DNA from: Tricholoma matsutake
Taxonomy: Eukaryota; Basidiomycota; Agaricomycetes; Agaricales; Tricholomataceae
Length of the DNA stretch: 64,000 nt
Assembly (NCBI GenBank): GCA_026075535.2
Contig: AP026538.1
Coordinates: 17,182,337-17,246,336 of the forward strand
Direction of reading: 5' to 3'
Part shown: piece by piece, positions 1 through 10,864 of the stretch
Layout: each line of letters opens with the position of its first letter
Numbering within the stretch: the stretch's first letter is position 1
The notes under the pieces: generated by a model
Databases searched by the model: none
The model's input: the letters and a program-made list of their open reading frames with translations, nothing else
What the model was told of the DNA's origin: nothing
Translations under genes and position numbers: made by a program

Positions 1-299
1 TGTGCACACATCAATATCTGCATCAAAGAAATGCTAAATATAGAATCAGGCCATGAAACAATGCCCACTATGTGTTGCCATCACATTCCCATCAATTCCC
101 CATCAATCAGTCAAATTCCCATCAATCCCATCAATCCCCAAGAATGATGCACTCCCATCATTCCGATGTCATGAGGAGAGGTGGATTGCAGAAGGACATG
201 GACCCAGTCTGTGCAACAAAATGGACAATGAGAGGAGGAAGGGATGAGAGGAAAGGAAGGATGAAGAACAACAAAAATGGTTCAGAGGGACACAGCACA
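1..299. other. Left-edge sequence without a recognisable gene
   Basis: Short open frames overlap here, but none resembles a known protein. Positions 95-145 contain a run of near-repeats of CCCATCAAT. The segment abuts the Gypsy-B LTR that starts at 300 and is probably the original insertion site of that element. Confidence 0.5.
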
Positions 300-679
300 T
301 GTTAGGGCGACACCCACTATCTGCTAGCTAAGACCATGTGGGTTCTCTCTACAAGAAGGGGCGGGATCCATGCGCATGATGGGGGAATTGATGGTTTTGA
401 TGCGAGGGGTTATTTATAGATGAGTTTGTTGAGATAGGCCATTCACACCACAAGCATAGGTGGAATACCTAAGAGAACACAACTGGGGTCCCCTAGGTGT
501 ATATTTAGGGTTTATATACTATGTTACATATATTGTACATTGTTGTTATCAACACATGCATACAGGTGCATACATAATGATGCATGCAAAATAAAATTCT
601 CATCCTATCAAAGTGTAGCGTAATTTGACATAATAAAATTAAATGAAATTTTATTAGGTAATGGGGCTGTTTCCTAACA
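300..679 (-). repeat. Gypsy-B LTR (3' LTR of copy 1)
   Basis: The LTR runs TGTTAGGG...CCTAACA and is 380 bp. It matches the copies at 24319-24699, 26068-26468, 29624-30024, 31393-31773 and 35799-36179. Read on the minus strand it contains a CTATAAATAACCCC segment that is a plausible TATA region for retroelement transcription. The other LTR of this copy is not in the window, so its target duplication cannot be checked. Confidence 0.9.
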
Positions 680-690
680 TTACCCCCCTT

Positions 691-2279
691 TTATGCCTCG
701 ACTTCCAGGCGAGAAAATATTGTATCTGTCCTCTCCATGAAATTTTGGTAAGGCCGGAATTTCATCCCCTCATACACCATTCTCACAATGCAACATGGAG
801 CATTCGGATTACATTTAAAGAATTGGGTGATTGCATTATGTGCTCGCTTACAATTCTCTTTGGGTTCCCATGAATTATTTTTGTCAGTATAGTTTTTCCA
901 CTTTATTAAGAACTCCAATTTGTTTCATCGAAGATGTGAGTCTAGAATTTCTTCAACTATGTATTCTGGAGCACCTTCTACTATTATCGGAGGTTGTGGG
1001 GTGGTTTGTTGGCCAGGAATAGTGGGCAGGCAGTAAGGGTGTAGGTGGGATACATTAATCTCAGGATCGATCTTGAATGATTGGGGTAATTTTAGCACTA
1101 CCGCTTTAGGTGAGATCACTTTAGAGAACGCATATGGGCCAACTTGTTTCTCCGTAAGCTTTCTTGAAGGTCATGGAATATTTAGGTCCTTGGTACTTAG
1201 CCATACCAAGTCACCAACTTTGTACTCCAGAGCATGCACTTGAGTACAATCCACATGTCGCATCATGTCATCATGTGCTTTCTTCAATGCCACCTCTGCT
1301 TCCTCTTGTACCTTTTGCATCTTAGATACAAAATCTTCTACCGATTGTACTTTGACTTCCCTTCTGGGTTCTACTCCCATGTGAGGATGATACCCATAAT
1401 TCATGAAAAAGGGTGACATATGCGTAGTCGAATGGAATTTGTTATTGTGGGAAAATTTGGCAATTGCCAGCCATTCAGGCCAGTCAGTCTGTCAGTAGTT
1501 GACAAACATATATAGGTACTGCTCCAACTCCTGATTCATTCTCTCTGTCTGCCCATCAGTCTGTGGGTGATATGCCATAGATAATTTGGTTTGAATTCCC
1601 AATATGTTATTTAGTTCTCACATAAATGCGGAAGCAAATTGTGGTCCGCGATTGGAGATAACAGTATCAGGTAATCCATGTAATCGCCATACTTGATTTA
1701 GATAGAGGCGCGCCAAGCCCAATGATGAGGTTTCTGCAGTAGTAGGAATAATATGGACCTCCTTTGTGAAGCAGTTGCATACTATGAATATTGCATCGTA
1801 CCCTTGAGCTTCAGGTAATCCAGTGATAAAATCCACAGATATATCTCGCCATGGTGCTTTAGGTATCGGGTTCGGCATTAATTTTCCTGCAGGCTTCTCT
1901 GGAAATTTCTTCCCCCTCATGCATGTATCACATCCATCCACATATCCCAACACATATTTAGAAATTCCGGGCCACCAATAATTTCTCATCACCAACTCCA
2001 ACATCTTCCATCTTCCCGGGTGTCCAGCTGTCGGTGTATTATGATGTAACTGGACGATCTCCCTTCTCAAATCCTGATCCTTCGGCACATACACCTTTCC
2101 TTGGAATAACACCAACCCTTGCTCCTCAACCCATTCATCTCCTCTAATATTACCCTTCTTCTCTTCCTTCATAGCTTTCACAGCTTCCACTACCTCATTG
2201 TCCATATCCAAACATTGTCTAATTTTAGAAAACATTTCCACTTCTGAGCCATCTATTAATAGATGCCCTTGATGTAAGG
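691..2279 (-). pseudogene. Gypsy-B integrase and chromodomain remnant
   Basis: Integrase inserts retroelement cDNA, and in chromoviruses its C-terminal chromodomain steers integration to modified histones. The minus strand between 2279 and 1618 shows the HHCC zinc-binding region (HHNTPTAGHPG, then CDTCMRGK) and the first core aspartate (SVDFITGLP). The second core motif reads VISNRGPQFAS, so the catalytic Asp is replaced by Asn. Frames at 1419-1171 and 1119-925 carry the integrase C-terminal beta-barrel region (VGDLVWLSTKDL, then VSHLHPY). The chromodomain lies at 918-691 (FLIKWKNYTDKNNSWEP). At least three frame breaks separate these pieces, so the gene is dead. Confidence 0.85.
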
Positions 2280-2281
2280 TA

Positions 2282-3040
2282 GGACTCAAGCACGATGTGC
2301 CAATGTCATGTGATAAAGCATGACAATTTGACAACTTTTGACCAAAAATTTAATGGCACTCACGACTTCACAAAAATAAGAATTTGAGCTGCACCAGTGT
2401 CTAGATATCATTAATAGCTACAAATCAGTGCAGCCCGATTTGGGATTTTTGTCCACATCAAGCTGCCATTAACAAAATACACATTAATGATAAACATCAA
2501 TATGTTGCCAAAAATTTAATGGTACTTGGAACATTGGAAAAATAAGAATTTGAGCTGCACCAGTCTTTAGGTATAGTTAATAGCTACAAATCAGTGCAGC
2601 CAAATTTGGGATTTTTATCTGTGTCAATGTGCCATTAGCAAAATATGCATGTCACATCATTAATTAAGGACATCAACATGTTGATGTTGCAACATGCTGC
2701 AACACCCAAGTTTGATGCCAGGAAGTTTTTAATGTTGAATACACAATCCAGAGAAGGCTAATACACATGCATATAATCAAGAATTGCCTGGAAAACAAGC
2801 AGCACAGGCAGGAAACCATGTCATGCCAGAAATGGCCCAAGGGCTTCAACAAGGCTTAACTACCCACAAAGCAGAGCCCAATGATGTTGTTCATAATACC
2901 TAGCATTATTCCATGTCATACATAGTAGAATACTACATAATTGTCAGTCTCATCATGCATCCAACAGTTCAAGGGAGTCTGATCTTCATGAAGTCACACT
3001 TTGTCACATCACATGATGTTGGCACATCATGCTTGAGCCC
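2282..3040. mobile_element. Non-autonomous TIR element (MITE-like) with TA target duplication
   Basis: The element begins GGACTCAAGCACGATGTGCC and ends with the near-inverse, whose reverse complement is GGGCTCAAGCATGATGTGCC. The terminal inverted repeats are about 32 bp with a handful of mismatches. It is flanked by TA on both sides (2280-2281 and 3041-3042) and interrupts the Gypsy-B RNase H to integrase coding region, which resumes on the far side. No transposase frame is present. A TA duplication is typical of Tc1/mariner-type and some other superfamilies; the family assignment is inference. Confidence 0.75.
2342..2650. repeat. Internal tandem duplication of the TIR element, 166-bp period
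   Basis: Two diverged head-to-tail copies start at 2342 and 2508, each opening with CCAAAAATTTAATGG. Both share the landmarks AAGAATTTGAGCTGCACCAG and TAATAGCTACAAATCAGTGC. They differ by scattered substitutions, so the duplication is not recent. Confidence 0.85.
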
Positions 3041-3042
3041 TA

Positions 3043-4130
3043 CTTTATAGCGCAAATGCAAAAGTATTTGGGTTTGAGTAAGGTAACATTTTTATTGTCC
3101 TCTTCCACCCCCCTTTTGTGATCAATATGTCTGGATAATGCATCTGCCTTCCTCTTTAACCTTCCCACTTTGTGGACCAAGTGAAAATTGAAACACAATA
3201 GGAATAGCACCCAACATGCTTGCCTGTGGTTAAGCTTTTTAGTGGACATGAAGTATTGCAGATTTTGATGATCCATCCAGATCTCAATCTGATGGGTACA
3301 TCCCTCCAAATAATGTCTCCATACCTCCAACACTCATATTATCCTTAACATCTCTTGGTCATGCACATCATAATTCCTCTCCACATCATTCAACCCTCAG
3401 GACCAATATGCACAAGGATGCCATTTGTCATCTTCACACAGCATTGATAATACTGCTCCAGTAGCAAAGTTGGATGCATCTGATTCCACTCGTAAGGGAC
3501 GTGTGAAATCTACTGGGGCTAATATTGGTCCCTCCACAACTTTCTCTTCAACTCCTCAAATGCTGTCTGCTGTTGTTCTCCCCACCTCCACACTACTCCC
3601 TTTTGCGTAAGGTTATGTAAGGGTGCAGCAATTTTGGAAAAATTATGCACAAAGTGACGATAATAATTTGCGAGTCCCAAGAAGGCTTGCACCTCCTTGA
3701 TGCGGGTGGGCGCAGGCCAATCTGTGATTGCCTGTACCTTGATCGGATCCATTTTGATCCTGTCAGGGCTGATTAATAATCCTAGGAACTCAATCTTGCT
3801 TGCCCCAAACACACACTTCTCTGGTTTCAAAAATAGATCATTCTCTGCCAACCTCCGCAACACCTCCTGCACTATTGCCTCATGATTTTCTTCATCCTCT
3901 GTGAATATCAGAATGTCGTCAATAAATATTATTACCATGCCCTTGTCAATTACATCCTTGAAAATGTTGTTCATCATATTTTGGAAGGTCGGGGACTATT
4001 AGTCATCCCAAAAAACATGACAAGTGGCTCGAAGGATCCTCAATGTGTGGCAAATGCGGCCTTCCACTCATCTCCTTTCTTTATTCATACATTGTTGTAT
4101 CCCCATCATAAATCCAATTTTGTAAAGACT
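3043..4130 (-). pseudogene. Gypsy-B reverse transcriptase and RNase H remnant
   Basis: The minus strand from 3977 to 3519 encodes the palm of reverse transcriptase, with the catalytic motif FIDDILIF intact, followed by FLGLISP- and FLGLANYYRHF-like signatures of the thumb and connection. RNase H follows at 3333-3043 (IWMDHQNLQYF, then ADALSRH). Frames are shifted near 3990 and between 3519 and 3333. The copy ends abruptly at 4130 in the reverse transcriptase segment upstream of the catalytic motif. The intact FIDD differs from the FIDN seen in both palindrome copies near the centre. Confidence 0.85.
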
Positions 4131-5988
4131 AGATAATATTTTCTGCACTAACAGCCTGGCCAACTGCACACTGAAGTGTGACACCATGCCAGAGAGACAA
4201 CCAGGTAAAACTGACCACTACCCAATAGCAATCATCCTCAAACTAGAGCAGAAGAGAACAGCAATGAACCCATCACAAAACTTCAGAGAAACTGACTGGG
4301 AAGAGTTCAACGCATTCTTGGCAGGGAAATCAAACAACTCACTGCTGCTATCCAGAAAGCAATCAGTACCAAAGTCCCAGAAAACCACCTGTGCCCACTG
4401 TCCAAAAGGTGGTGGACGAAAGACCTGAAGAACATGAAAAAGTTAGTCAATCGCTTACATGCTGAATCCTACAGGTGCTGGGCTATAGAAGATCACCCAA
4501 GTCACCAAGACATCCGACAGGCCCGGTGTAAATATGCAGCGGAAATCGCAAAAGCTAAAACAGACCACTGGAACAACTACCTAAAGAATGCTGAGGGCAA
4601 CAATATTTGGATGGTGAACAGGTATATCTCTAACCCAATAGGCGACAGAGGCCAGACAAGAATCCCCACGCTGAAGGGAAAAGATGATGATGGGACTACT
4701 AGAGAAGTAAACACAAATGAAGACAAGGCAAAGTCTCTCGCAAAAGCCTTTTTCCCACCAAAGCCAGCAATCTTGATGGTCCCACAGGACTATAGCTACC
4801 CACCTCCACTACCCTCACCACCACAAGTCACAGAAGAGCAAATACACACACACATATCAAAACTGTCACCCTACAAGGCCCCAGGACCAGACCAAACTCC
4901 CAATATTGTACTACAGAAGGCAGTAAACCATATAGTCCCATACTTACTCTCCATCTACAGGTCGGTAATAAAGCATGGAACCTACTATCAGGGATGGCAG
5001 GAGTCCATGACATGCATACTACCGAAACCTGGGAAACCGAGCTATGAGGTGCCTAAAGCTTACTGCCCCATAGCTCTGTTATGCACAATGGCAAAAGTCC
5101 TTATGTCTATAGTCTCTGAGAACCTCATATCAATAGCGGAGCAGCAGCAGCTACTGCCAGACACGCACTTCGGTGGAAGACCATGCAGGAGCACAACTGA
5201 TGTGGTGCACCTATTGATTCACCAAGTAAAAGAGGCATGGAGGAAAGGGAAAGTTGTATCAATCCTCTTCCTAAATATAGAAGGAGCTTTTCCTAACGTG
5301 GTAACGGATTGGCTACTACACAATATGAAGAAGAGAAGAGTCCCAAACCAAATAGTCAAATTCATCGAACGGCTACTAAACGGAAGAACAACACAACTCA
5401 AATTTGATGACTATACATTGGACCCAATACCCATAGACAATGGAGTAGGACAAGGAGACCCAATCTCTCTCCCATCTTTCAATTTCTATAATGTGGATCT
5501 ACTCGAGCTGACCAGCACTCTACAGGCACTTGGATATGTCGACGACACGATGGTAATGGCCATTGGAAAAGATTTTGAAGAGACCACTCAGGCCATCTGC
5601 AAACATATGGAAGGGGCAAATGGCGGGTTTAAGTGGTCAGCTGACCACAACTCCAAGTTCAAAATCAGTAAGTTAGCAGTCATGCAACTAGGCCAGAAGA
5701 AAACTAGGTCACCAACTGGCACCCTCCAACCAATGCGCAAGCCAAAGCTCAACCTACAAGGAAAAGAGGTAAACACAGTTGACAGATACAGGTATCTTGG
5801 CATAGTCATTGATGACAAGCGAACATGGAGAAGGCATGAAGAGAAGGTCATAGAAAATGCCACTAAATGGGTACTGCAATGCCGCCGCCTAGTGAAAATC
5901 GACACTGGAATATCACCTAACCACATGCATCAGCTTTACATGACAGTTGCAATACCTGAGATGACCTATGGAGCAGACATATGGTATA
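4131..5988 (+). pseudogene. LINE ORF2 fragment, left arm: endonuclease tail and reverse transcriptase
   Basis: The 5' part (4131-4428) is the C-terminal endonuclease region, and the long frame 4434-6008 is a non-LTR reverse transcriptase with SPYKAPGPDQ, CPIALLCTMAKV, GVGQGDPIS and the catalytic GYVDDTMVMA. Motif A reads FLNIEGAFPNV, so its metal-binding Asp is Asn here, whereas the right-arm copy keeps FLDIEGAF. The coding sequence breaks off at 5988 in YGADIWY, where Gypsy-A is inserted; translation beyond that point is LTR sequence. It is truncated at 4131 by the palindrome junction, so no complete endonuclease remains. Confidence 0.9.
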
Positions 5989-6748
5989 TGTTACAATTTT
6001 CCTTGTAACTCATGGAACCCAATGCACCCGACGATCCCCTCCAGACAGGAGGCACCCCTTGATTCATGCCTAGGGCATGTCTTTGGCACCAGACACACAC
6101 ATGATGCATGCCAACTGTATGCATTCGATCCCCTTCCCATGGAAGGCACCCTTGACACATGGTGACTCCATGCACCCGAACCCACTCCCACACATGCTGC
6201 GATATGACAGCCCCCTGACATGAGGTCCGTGATGTCGGACTCTCACGATCGACATGCTGCGCTGTAGCATGTCCTTGACATTGGATCCTTGACATTGGAT
6301 CCGTGACATCGGACGCCTCATGCTAGGCATGAGGCTTATCTCTTATTGTTTCCTGACATGCTGCGGCACAGCACTCTGTGACATCGGATGCCTCATGCAA
6401 GGCATGAGGCCTATTGTTTCTATTCTTACTTGATACGCATCTATCTTTCTGATTGGACGATAAGGACCTCCCTCGTAGTATAAGTACTGCAACTCATAGT
6501 AGGGATGTCTTTAGTTTAGATCTAGGCAATCTACAGCCTTAACTTGTGAACTCGCAAACTTACTCGAAACCACTAAGGAAGCCCCTTAGTGCATGAACCT
6601 GAACGACTCTATGCAGAAGGCCTGCTAGAGTGCACTATCTCTCTTATGTCGGACGCTCTGAGTAAGACTAGTGCCGAACGACTTGTCGAGGAAGCACCTT
6701 GTCAAACAACATTGACTAGATCGAGTGATTGAGGCTTTGCCCTTAACA
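5989..6748 (+). repeat. Gypsy-A 5' LTR, left arm (760 bp)
   Basis: It starts with a perfect hairpin, GTTACAA and TTGTAAC separated by TTTTCC, and ends GCCCTTAACA. It holds two copies of the palindrome GCCTCATGCNNGGCATGAGGC near 6310-6415; the right-arm LTR has one and is 75 bp shorter. A repeated GACATTGGATCC-type unit lies at 6278-6305. Confidence 0.92.
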
Positions 6749-7064
6749 TAAGATCTAAACTATCTGCTAGCCCACCTACCTAGGTGTAGGCAATACGTCT
6801 CGATACACACCACAGTGACCTGGGTCTAGACAAACCCCAGACTGACCACCAAGAGAAGCAGAACCACAGCCAGGTTCATCTTGGTACCGATACAACAGAA
6901 GACTAGTCCGTTACTCGACCCCAGCACAGCGTTGGTTCTACGGATCAACTGACAGACAACGAGGAGATTTCCTCACCGACAAAGACTTTGAACAACCGCA
7001 CACACCCCCATCCAAAACATCCACCTGCTTCTTAACAGACAAAACCAACGACCTCTATAACGAG
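6749..7064 (+). other. Gypsy-A untranslated leader
   Basis: This is the non-coding stretch between the 5' LTR and the gag start at 7065. A primer-binding site should lie directly after 6748, but no match to a tRNA 3' end ending in CCA was recognised there. Confidence 0.6.
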
Positions 7065-9683
7065 ATGTCCGAACCCGCAACCGCACCAATGATGTCCGTG
7101 AAAGACATTCGAATCTGATCACCCACAGACTTCTCAGGAGAGTGGACCATGACCGCCAAGTTCCTGCAGGAGATAGACCTGTACTTGCGAATCAATGATC
7201 AGGTCTATGCCACGAACGACAAGAAGATCATCTTCACGCTGTCCTTCATGAATGGAGGGACAGCAGCTGCCTGGGCGCAGGCATTCATCAACCAACACCA
7301 GTCCATGATGAACGATCTCTTCCGAGATATGCTAGATGAAGGATGGCTCATCATCTATATGGACGACATCCTGATCTTCTCAAAGATGGAAGAAGAACAC
7401 TGGATAAGGACCGAAAGGGTCCTCGAACAACTATGACAATGTGATCTCTACCTGAGGGTAGAGAAGTGCAAATTCGATGTACAGGAAGTCGAGTTCTTGG
7501 GCATGATCGTCAGACCCAACAAACTTGCAATGGACAACACAAAGCTGGCTGGGATCAAGGACTGGCCCACGCCAAAGACAGTGAAGGATGTAAGATCCTT
7601 CCTAGGATTTGGAAACTTCTATCGACGGTTCATTGTACACTTCGTGGATCTGGCCAGACCGCTGAATGATTTGACAAAGAAGAACCAGAAATTTGAATGG
7701 ACAAACGACTGTCAGCAGTCGTTCAATGCGCTAAAAAGGAAGTTCAACAAAACCCCAGTACTGCTGATGCCAGATGCAACGAAACCATTTGTGGTAGAAT
7801 CTGATGCCTCAAAATTTGTGACAGGCGCAGTACTCAGACAACAGGACGCCAACGGAGACTGGCACCCATGTGGATACATCTCGCATTCTTTCAACAAAGT
7901 GGAAAGAAATTACGAGATATACGACTGAGAACTATTGGGAGTGATCCGAGCGCTAGAAACATGGAGACACTACCTACAGGGGATGCCGTTCCCTGTGACA
8001 GTATTATCCGATCACAAGAACCTGATGTACTTCCATCAGCCACAGAAACTAAACCGATGACAGGCTAGATGGGCCATCTACCTGTCACAATTCGACCTGA
8101 AGCTACAACACATACTGGGATCACAGATGGTACAATCTGATGCCCTATTGAGGAGAGCAGATCACATAGCTGAAGAAGACACCAATAACAAGGACAAGAC
8201 CATCCTCGCTGACAAACTGTTCATCAAAACGATTGACACTGAGCTCCAGGGAGCCCTGGTCTCAGCAATAATGAAGGATGACCTTGTAAATGATGCTTTA
8301 CGAGCCCTGAAAAACAATGGAACTCCCCCAATCAAGTCTGCATTGGAGGACTGGAAATTTGAAGACGGCCTGCTCTTTTTCAAAGACAGATGCTACGTGC
8401 CACAGGACAAAACCCTCCGCTGAGCGATCATATGAAAATACCATGATAGCATCACGACAGGACACCCTGGACAATGGCAGACAATCGAACTGATCCGACG
8501 AGACTACTGGTGGCCAGGAATGGCCAACTTCATCAAGAAGTACGTCGAAGGCTGCACAAAGTGCCAGCAAATGAAAGTGAATACACACCTGACAACCCCA
8601 CTGCCGACACCGATATCATCCGATGCCAGCAGACCATTCGAGCTGGTAACGACAGATTTTATCACGGACTTGCCTGTGATAAACGGATTTGACTCAATCA
8701 TGGTCATGGTAGACCATGGTCTTACGAAGGGGGTAATTTGTATCCCTTGCGCGAAGACGATCGATGCACTTGGCGCCGCAGACCTTTACCTGCACCATGT
8801 ATACACAAGATTTGGACTCCCCGGAAGAATCATCTCAGACAGAGACCCTCGATTCGCATCCAAACTCTTCCGAGAACTCGGACAACTGCTCGGGATTAAG
8901 CTATCCATGAGCACTGCCTATCACCCCCAGACCAACGGAGAAATGGAGCGAGTAAACCAAGAGCTAGAGGTTTACCTCCGCATGTTCTGTTTGAACAAAC
9001 CCGAAGATTGGGAGCATTATCTCCCAACGGCAGAATTCGTGCACAACCAGAAGACGCACTCCACAGTAAAACACTCGCCATTTTACTTGATGATGGGATA
9101 TCGACCACGCACTATCCCCACCCCTTACAAAAAAACGAATGTGCCAGCCGCCGAACAGAGAATCCAAGAACTTCTCTCTGTGAGAAGGGAAGCTCTTGCC
9201 GCACACGAACTAGCCGGACAGGCTATGGCTGCCCAAACGAAAGGGCAATACGAACCATTCAAGGTTGGAGAACAAGTATGGCTTGACTCCAAGAACCTGA
9301 AGATTGGCTACCCAATGAGAAAACTGGCGCCAAAACGAGAAGGGCCCTTCGTGATTGAAGACGCCTTGTCGAGAATGACATACCGATTGAAACTGCCACT
9401 GGGATGGAAGATCCACCCGGTATTCCATGTGGCTTTACTCACGCGATACCATGAGAACGACACTCATGGGCAAAACTTCCTGACTCCACCACCTGACCTC
9501 ATGGAAGGAGAGAACAAATACGAGGTGGAAGCGATCATCGCACACAAGAAGCACGGCAAGACATGCCGTTACCTCATGAAATGGGTTGACTACCCGACAT
9601 CCGAAAACACATGGGAACCCGAATCGAACCTAAAGAATGCCCCTGAGATCCTGATGGCATATAAGAAGAGGTACCACCTCTGA
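7065..9683 (+). pseudogene. Gypsy-A gag-pol deletion derivative, left arm
   Basis: The frame opens MSEPATAP. Gag sequence (FLQEIDLYLRINDQVY) passes directly at MMNDLF into reverse transcriptase ([16 protein letters not shown]), so the rest of gag, protease and the N-terminal reverse transcriptase are missing. RNase H follows (VVESDASKF), then integrase with HHCC residues (CTKCQQMK), core motifs TDFITDLP, IISDRDPRF and NGEMERVNQ, and a chromodomain (YLMKWVDYPTSENTWEP) ending at 9683. In-frame stops occur near 7118, 7434, 7926, 8058, 8421 and 8433; those near 7118, 7434 and 8421 are absent from the right arm. The catalytic YMDD is intact here but is YMDN in the right arm. Confidence 0.92.
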
Positions 9684-10483
9684 TGGAAACCCAAAAACCC
9701 CCCTCTCTTCCCACAACAACACTCCCCAATATGCCTGCCAAACGACGATTTACCCGAGAATACCTACGAAACCGATTGAATGCTGACGCCCTTCGTGTTC
9801 ACCTCGCCCATGATCCACCAAAATACCATCTAGCCAGGATGTGCTTCTACTATGCGAGCACTATCGAACAGATGGAACAAAATCTAGAAGAAGCAATGAA
9901 CAATGCAGACGCCCTGGGGATCGAGCAAACAATCCAGGAAATGATTGCACCGCGGTCAGACAGACCGAGAACAGCTGAGGAGAGACCTCACACCCCTTTA
10001 GGTCAACACAGACGACCACCGACCTCGCTCTCGCCATTCAGGGAGCAGAGCAACAGAGACGAACAATGAGCTCCCTCTGGAGGCTCCTCCCGTTCTACGA
10101 AGAACCCGAAGATCGTGCCTAGGGCACCCGAAATAATTGATCTGACCACCCCCGAACCCGAACCAAAGACCACCCAACCACCTTGGTCTCCCCCACACAT
10201 GAGACATGCTAGATGTTTCATCTGCCAACAGATAGGCCACTTCGGCCTGATTTGCCAACGATACGTTTGCAAGTATTGCAAACAGCGAGGCCCCAGACAC
10301 TATAGGATGAACTGCCCGGAGAAACCTCGGAAAGATCGAGAGACCGATCAAAGAGAAGCCGAACACAGACAGTGGCTCTTCTTTAACTCCGGATACGATG
10401 ATTTTGATGACGACGCGATGGGAAACATGACAGGGGAGCCATATGGAAGGATTTATAAGGCAGAGCTCAAGACGATGGCATGA
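9683..10483 (+). pseudogene. Gypsy-A third ORF with zinc knuckles, left arm
   Basis: The start codon overlaps the pol stop as TGATG (9681-9685), a geometry known to allow termination-reinitiation. The first half is basic and helical (MPAKRRFTREYLRNRL). In the same frame, after a TGA at 10067, comes an IDLTTPEPEP linker and a cysteine-rich region (CFICQQIGHFGLIC, then CKYCKQRGPRHYRMNC) that fits CCHC knuckles of nucleic-acid-binding Gag-like proteins. The right arm has CGA at that stop, and instead carries its own TGA about 17 codons earlier where the left arm has CGA. The ancestral ORF was therefore about 266 codons. Placing a zinc-knuckle ORF after integrase is unusual for Ty3/Gypsy. Confidence 0.75.
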
Positions 10484-10495
10484 CAAGACAGACCC

Positions 10496-10831
10496 ATGCT
10501 CACAGGGATTACGATCCTCGCCATCATTGTTGACATGACCCTGGCTGCAGCGGCAGCCCTAACCTTTGCATTCGGCCTCTACGCCATCTTCCGAACAGAA
10601 CCCGAACCCCCGATTACAGACGTTGAATTTGCCATCCTGCAACGCCCCCCTTTCAACAATACTACCAACTCCTTGACACTGCTACCTAGGGCAGCGCGAA
10701 CCAGAAGAACCCGATCATGGTCTGAGTTCAGACATGAATTATTCCTCCATTGTACCCCTCGACCCCGACCTACCCACATATCCAGACCACCCCCGATCAG
10801 ACCACGAAGGAGAGATGAAGATTTAGGTTGA
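10496..10831 (+). CDS. Gypsy-A fourth ORF, single-pass membrane protein, left arm
   Basis: This 111-residue frame opens 12 bases after the previous stop and in the same frame. Residues 2-31 are strongly hydrophobic (ILAIIV, then AAAAALTFAFGLYAIF), giving one predicted membrane helix. It is followed by a Pro/Arg-rich tail (RTRRTRSWSEFRH, then RPPPIRPRRRDEDLG). There is no cleavage-site-like motif after the helix, so a signal anchor is more likely than a secreted protein. Its position between pol and the 3' LTR is where envelope-like genes sit in some LTR elements, but no envelope homology is recognised. The frame is open in both arms. It could instead be the C-terminal part of the preceding ORF if the shared TGA at 10481 was once sense. 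Confidence 0.55.
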   Translation: MLTGITILAIIVDMTLAAAAALTFAFGLYAIFRTEPEPPITDVEFAILQRPPFNNTTNSLTLLPRAARTRRTRSWSEFRHELFLHCTPRPRPTHISRPPPIRPRRRDEDLG

Positions 10832-10864
10832 AGTGTGGAACTTTCGACCATAGCGAGGGGGTAA

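Larger units (their letters stand above)
300..4130 (-). mobile_element. Gypsy-B copy 1: 3' half of a chromodomain Ty3/Gypsy element, truncated at 4130
   Basis: On the minus strand the segment reads reverse transcriptase, RNase H, integrase, chromodomain, polypurine tract and LTR, which is Ty3/Gypsy order. The polypurine tract (minus strand AAAAGGGGGGTAA) directly abuts the LTR at 679. The gag, protease and 5' LTR are absent because the element stops at 4130, exactly where the palindrome's LINE sequence begins. Positions 3905-4130 are close to, but not identical with, the start of the right arm (28061-28287), so this is a second, slightly diverged Gypsy-B copy. A 759-bp TIR element interrupts it at 2282-3040. 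All coding frames carry stops or shifts, so it is inactive. Confidence 0.85.

Noticed and set aside
6070..6330. Frames of 60-130 residues reading HESRGASCLEG or similar inside Gypsy-A LTRs
   Set aside because: They recur in every LTR copy in several frames at once, and the LTR has no coding function. They arise from LTR repeats.
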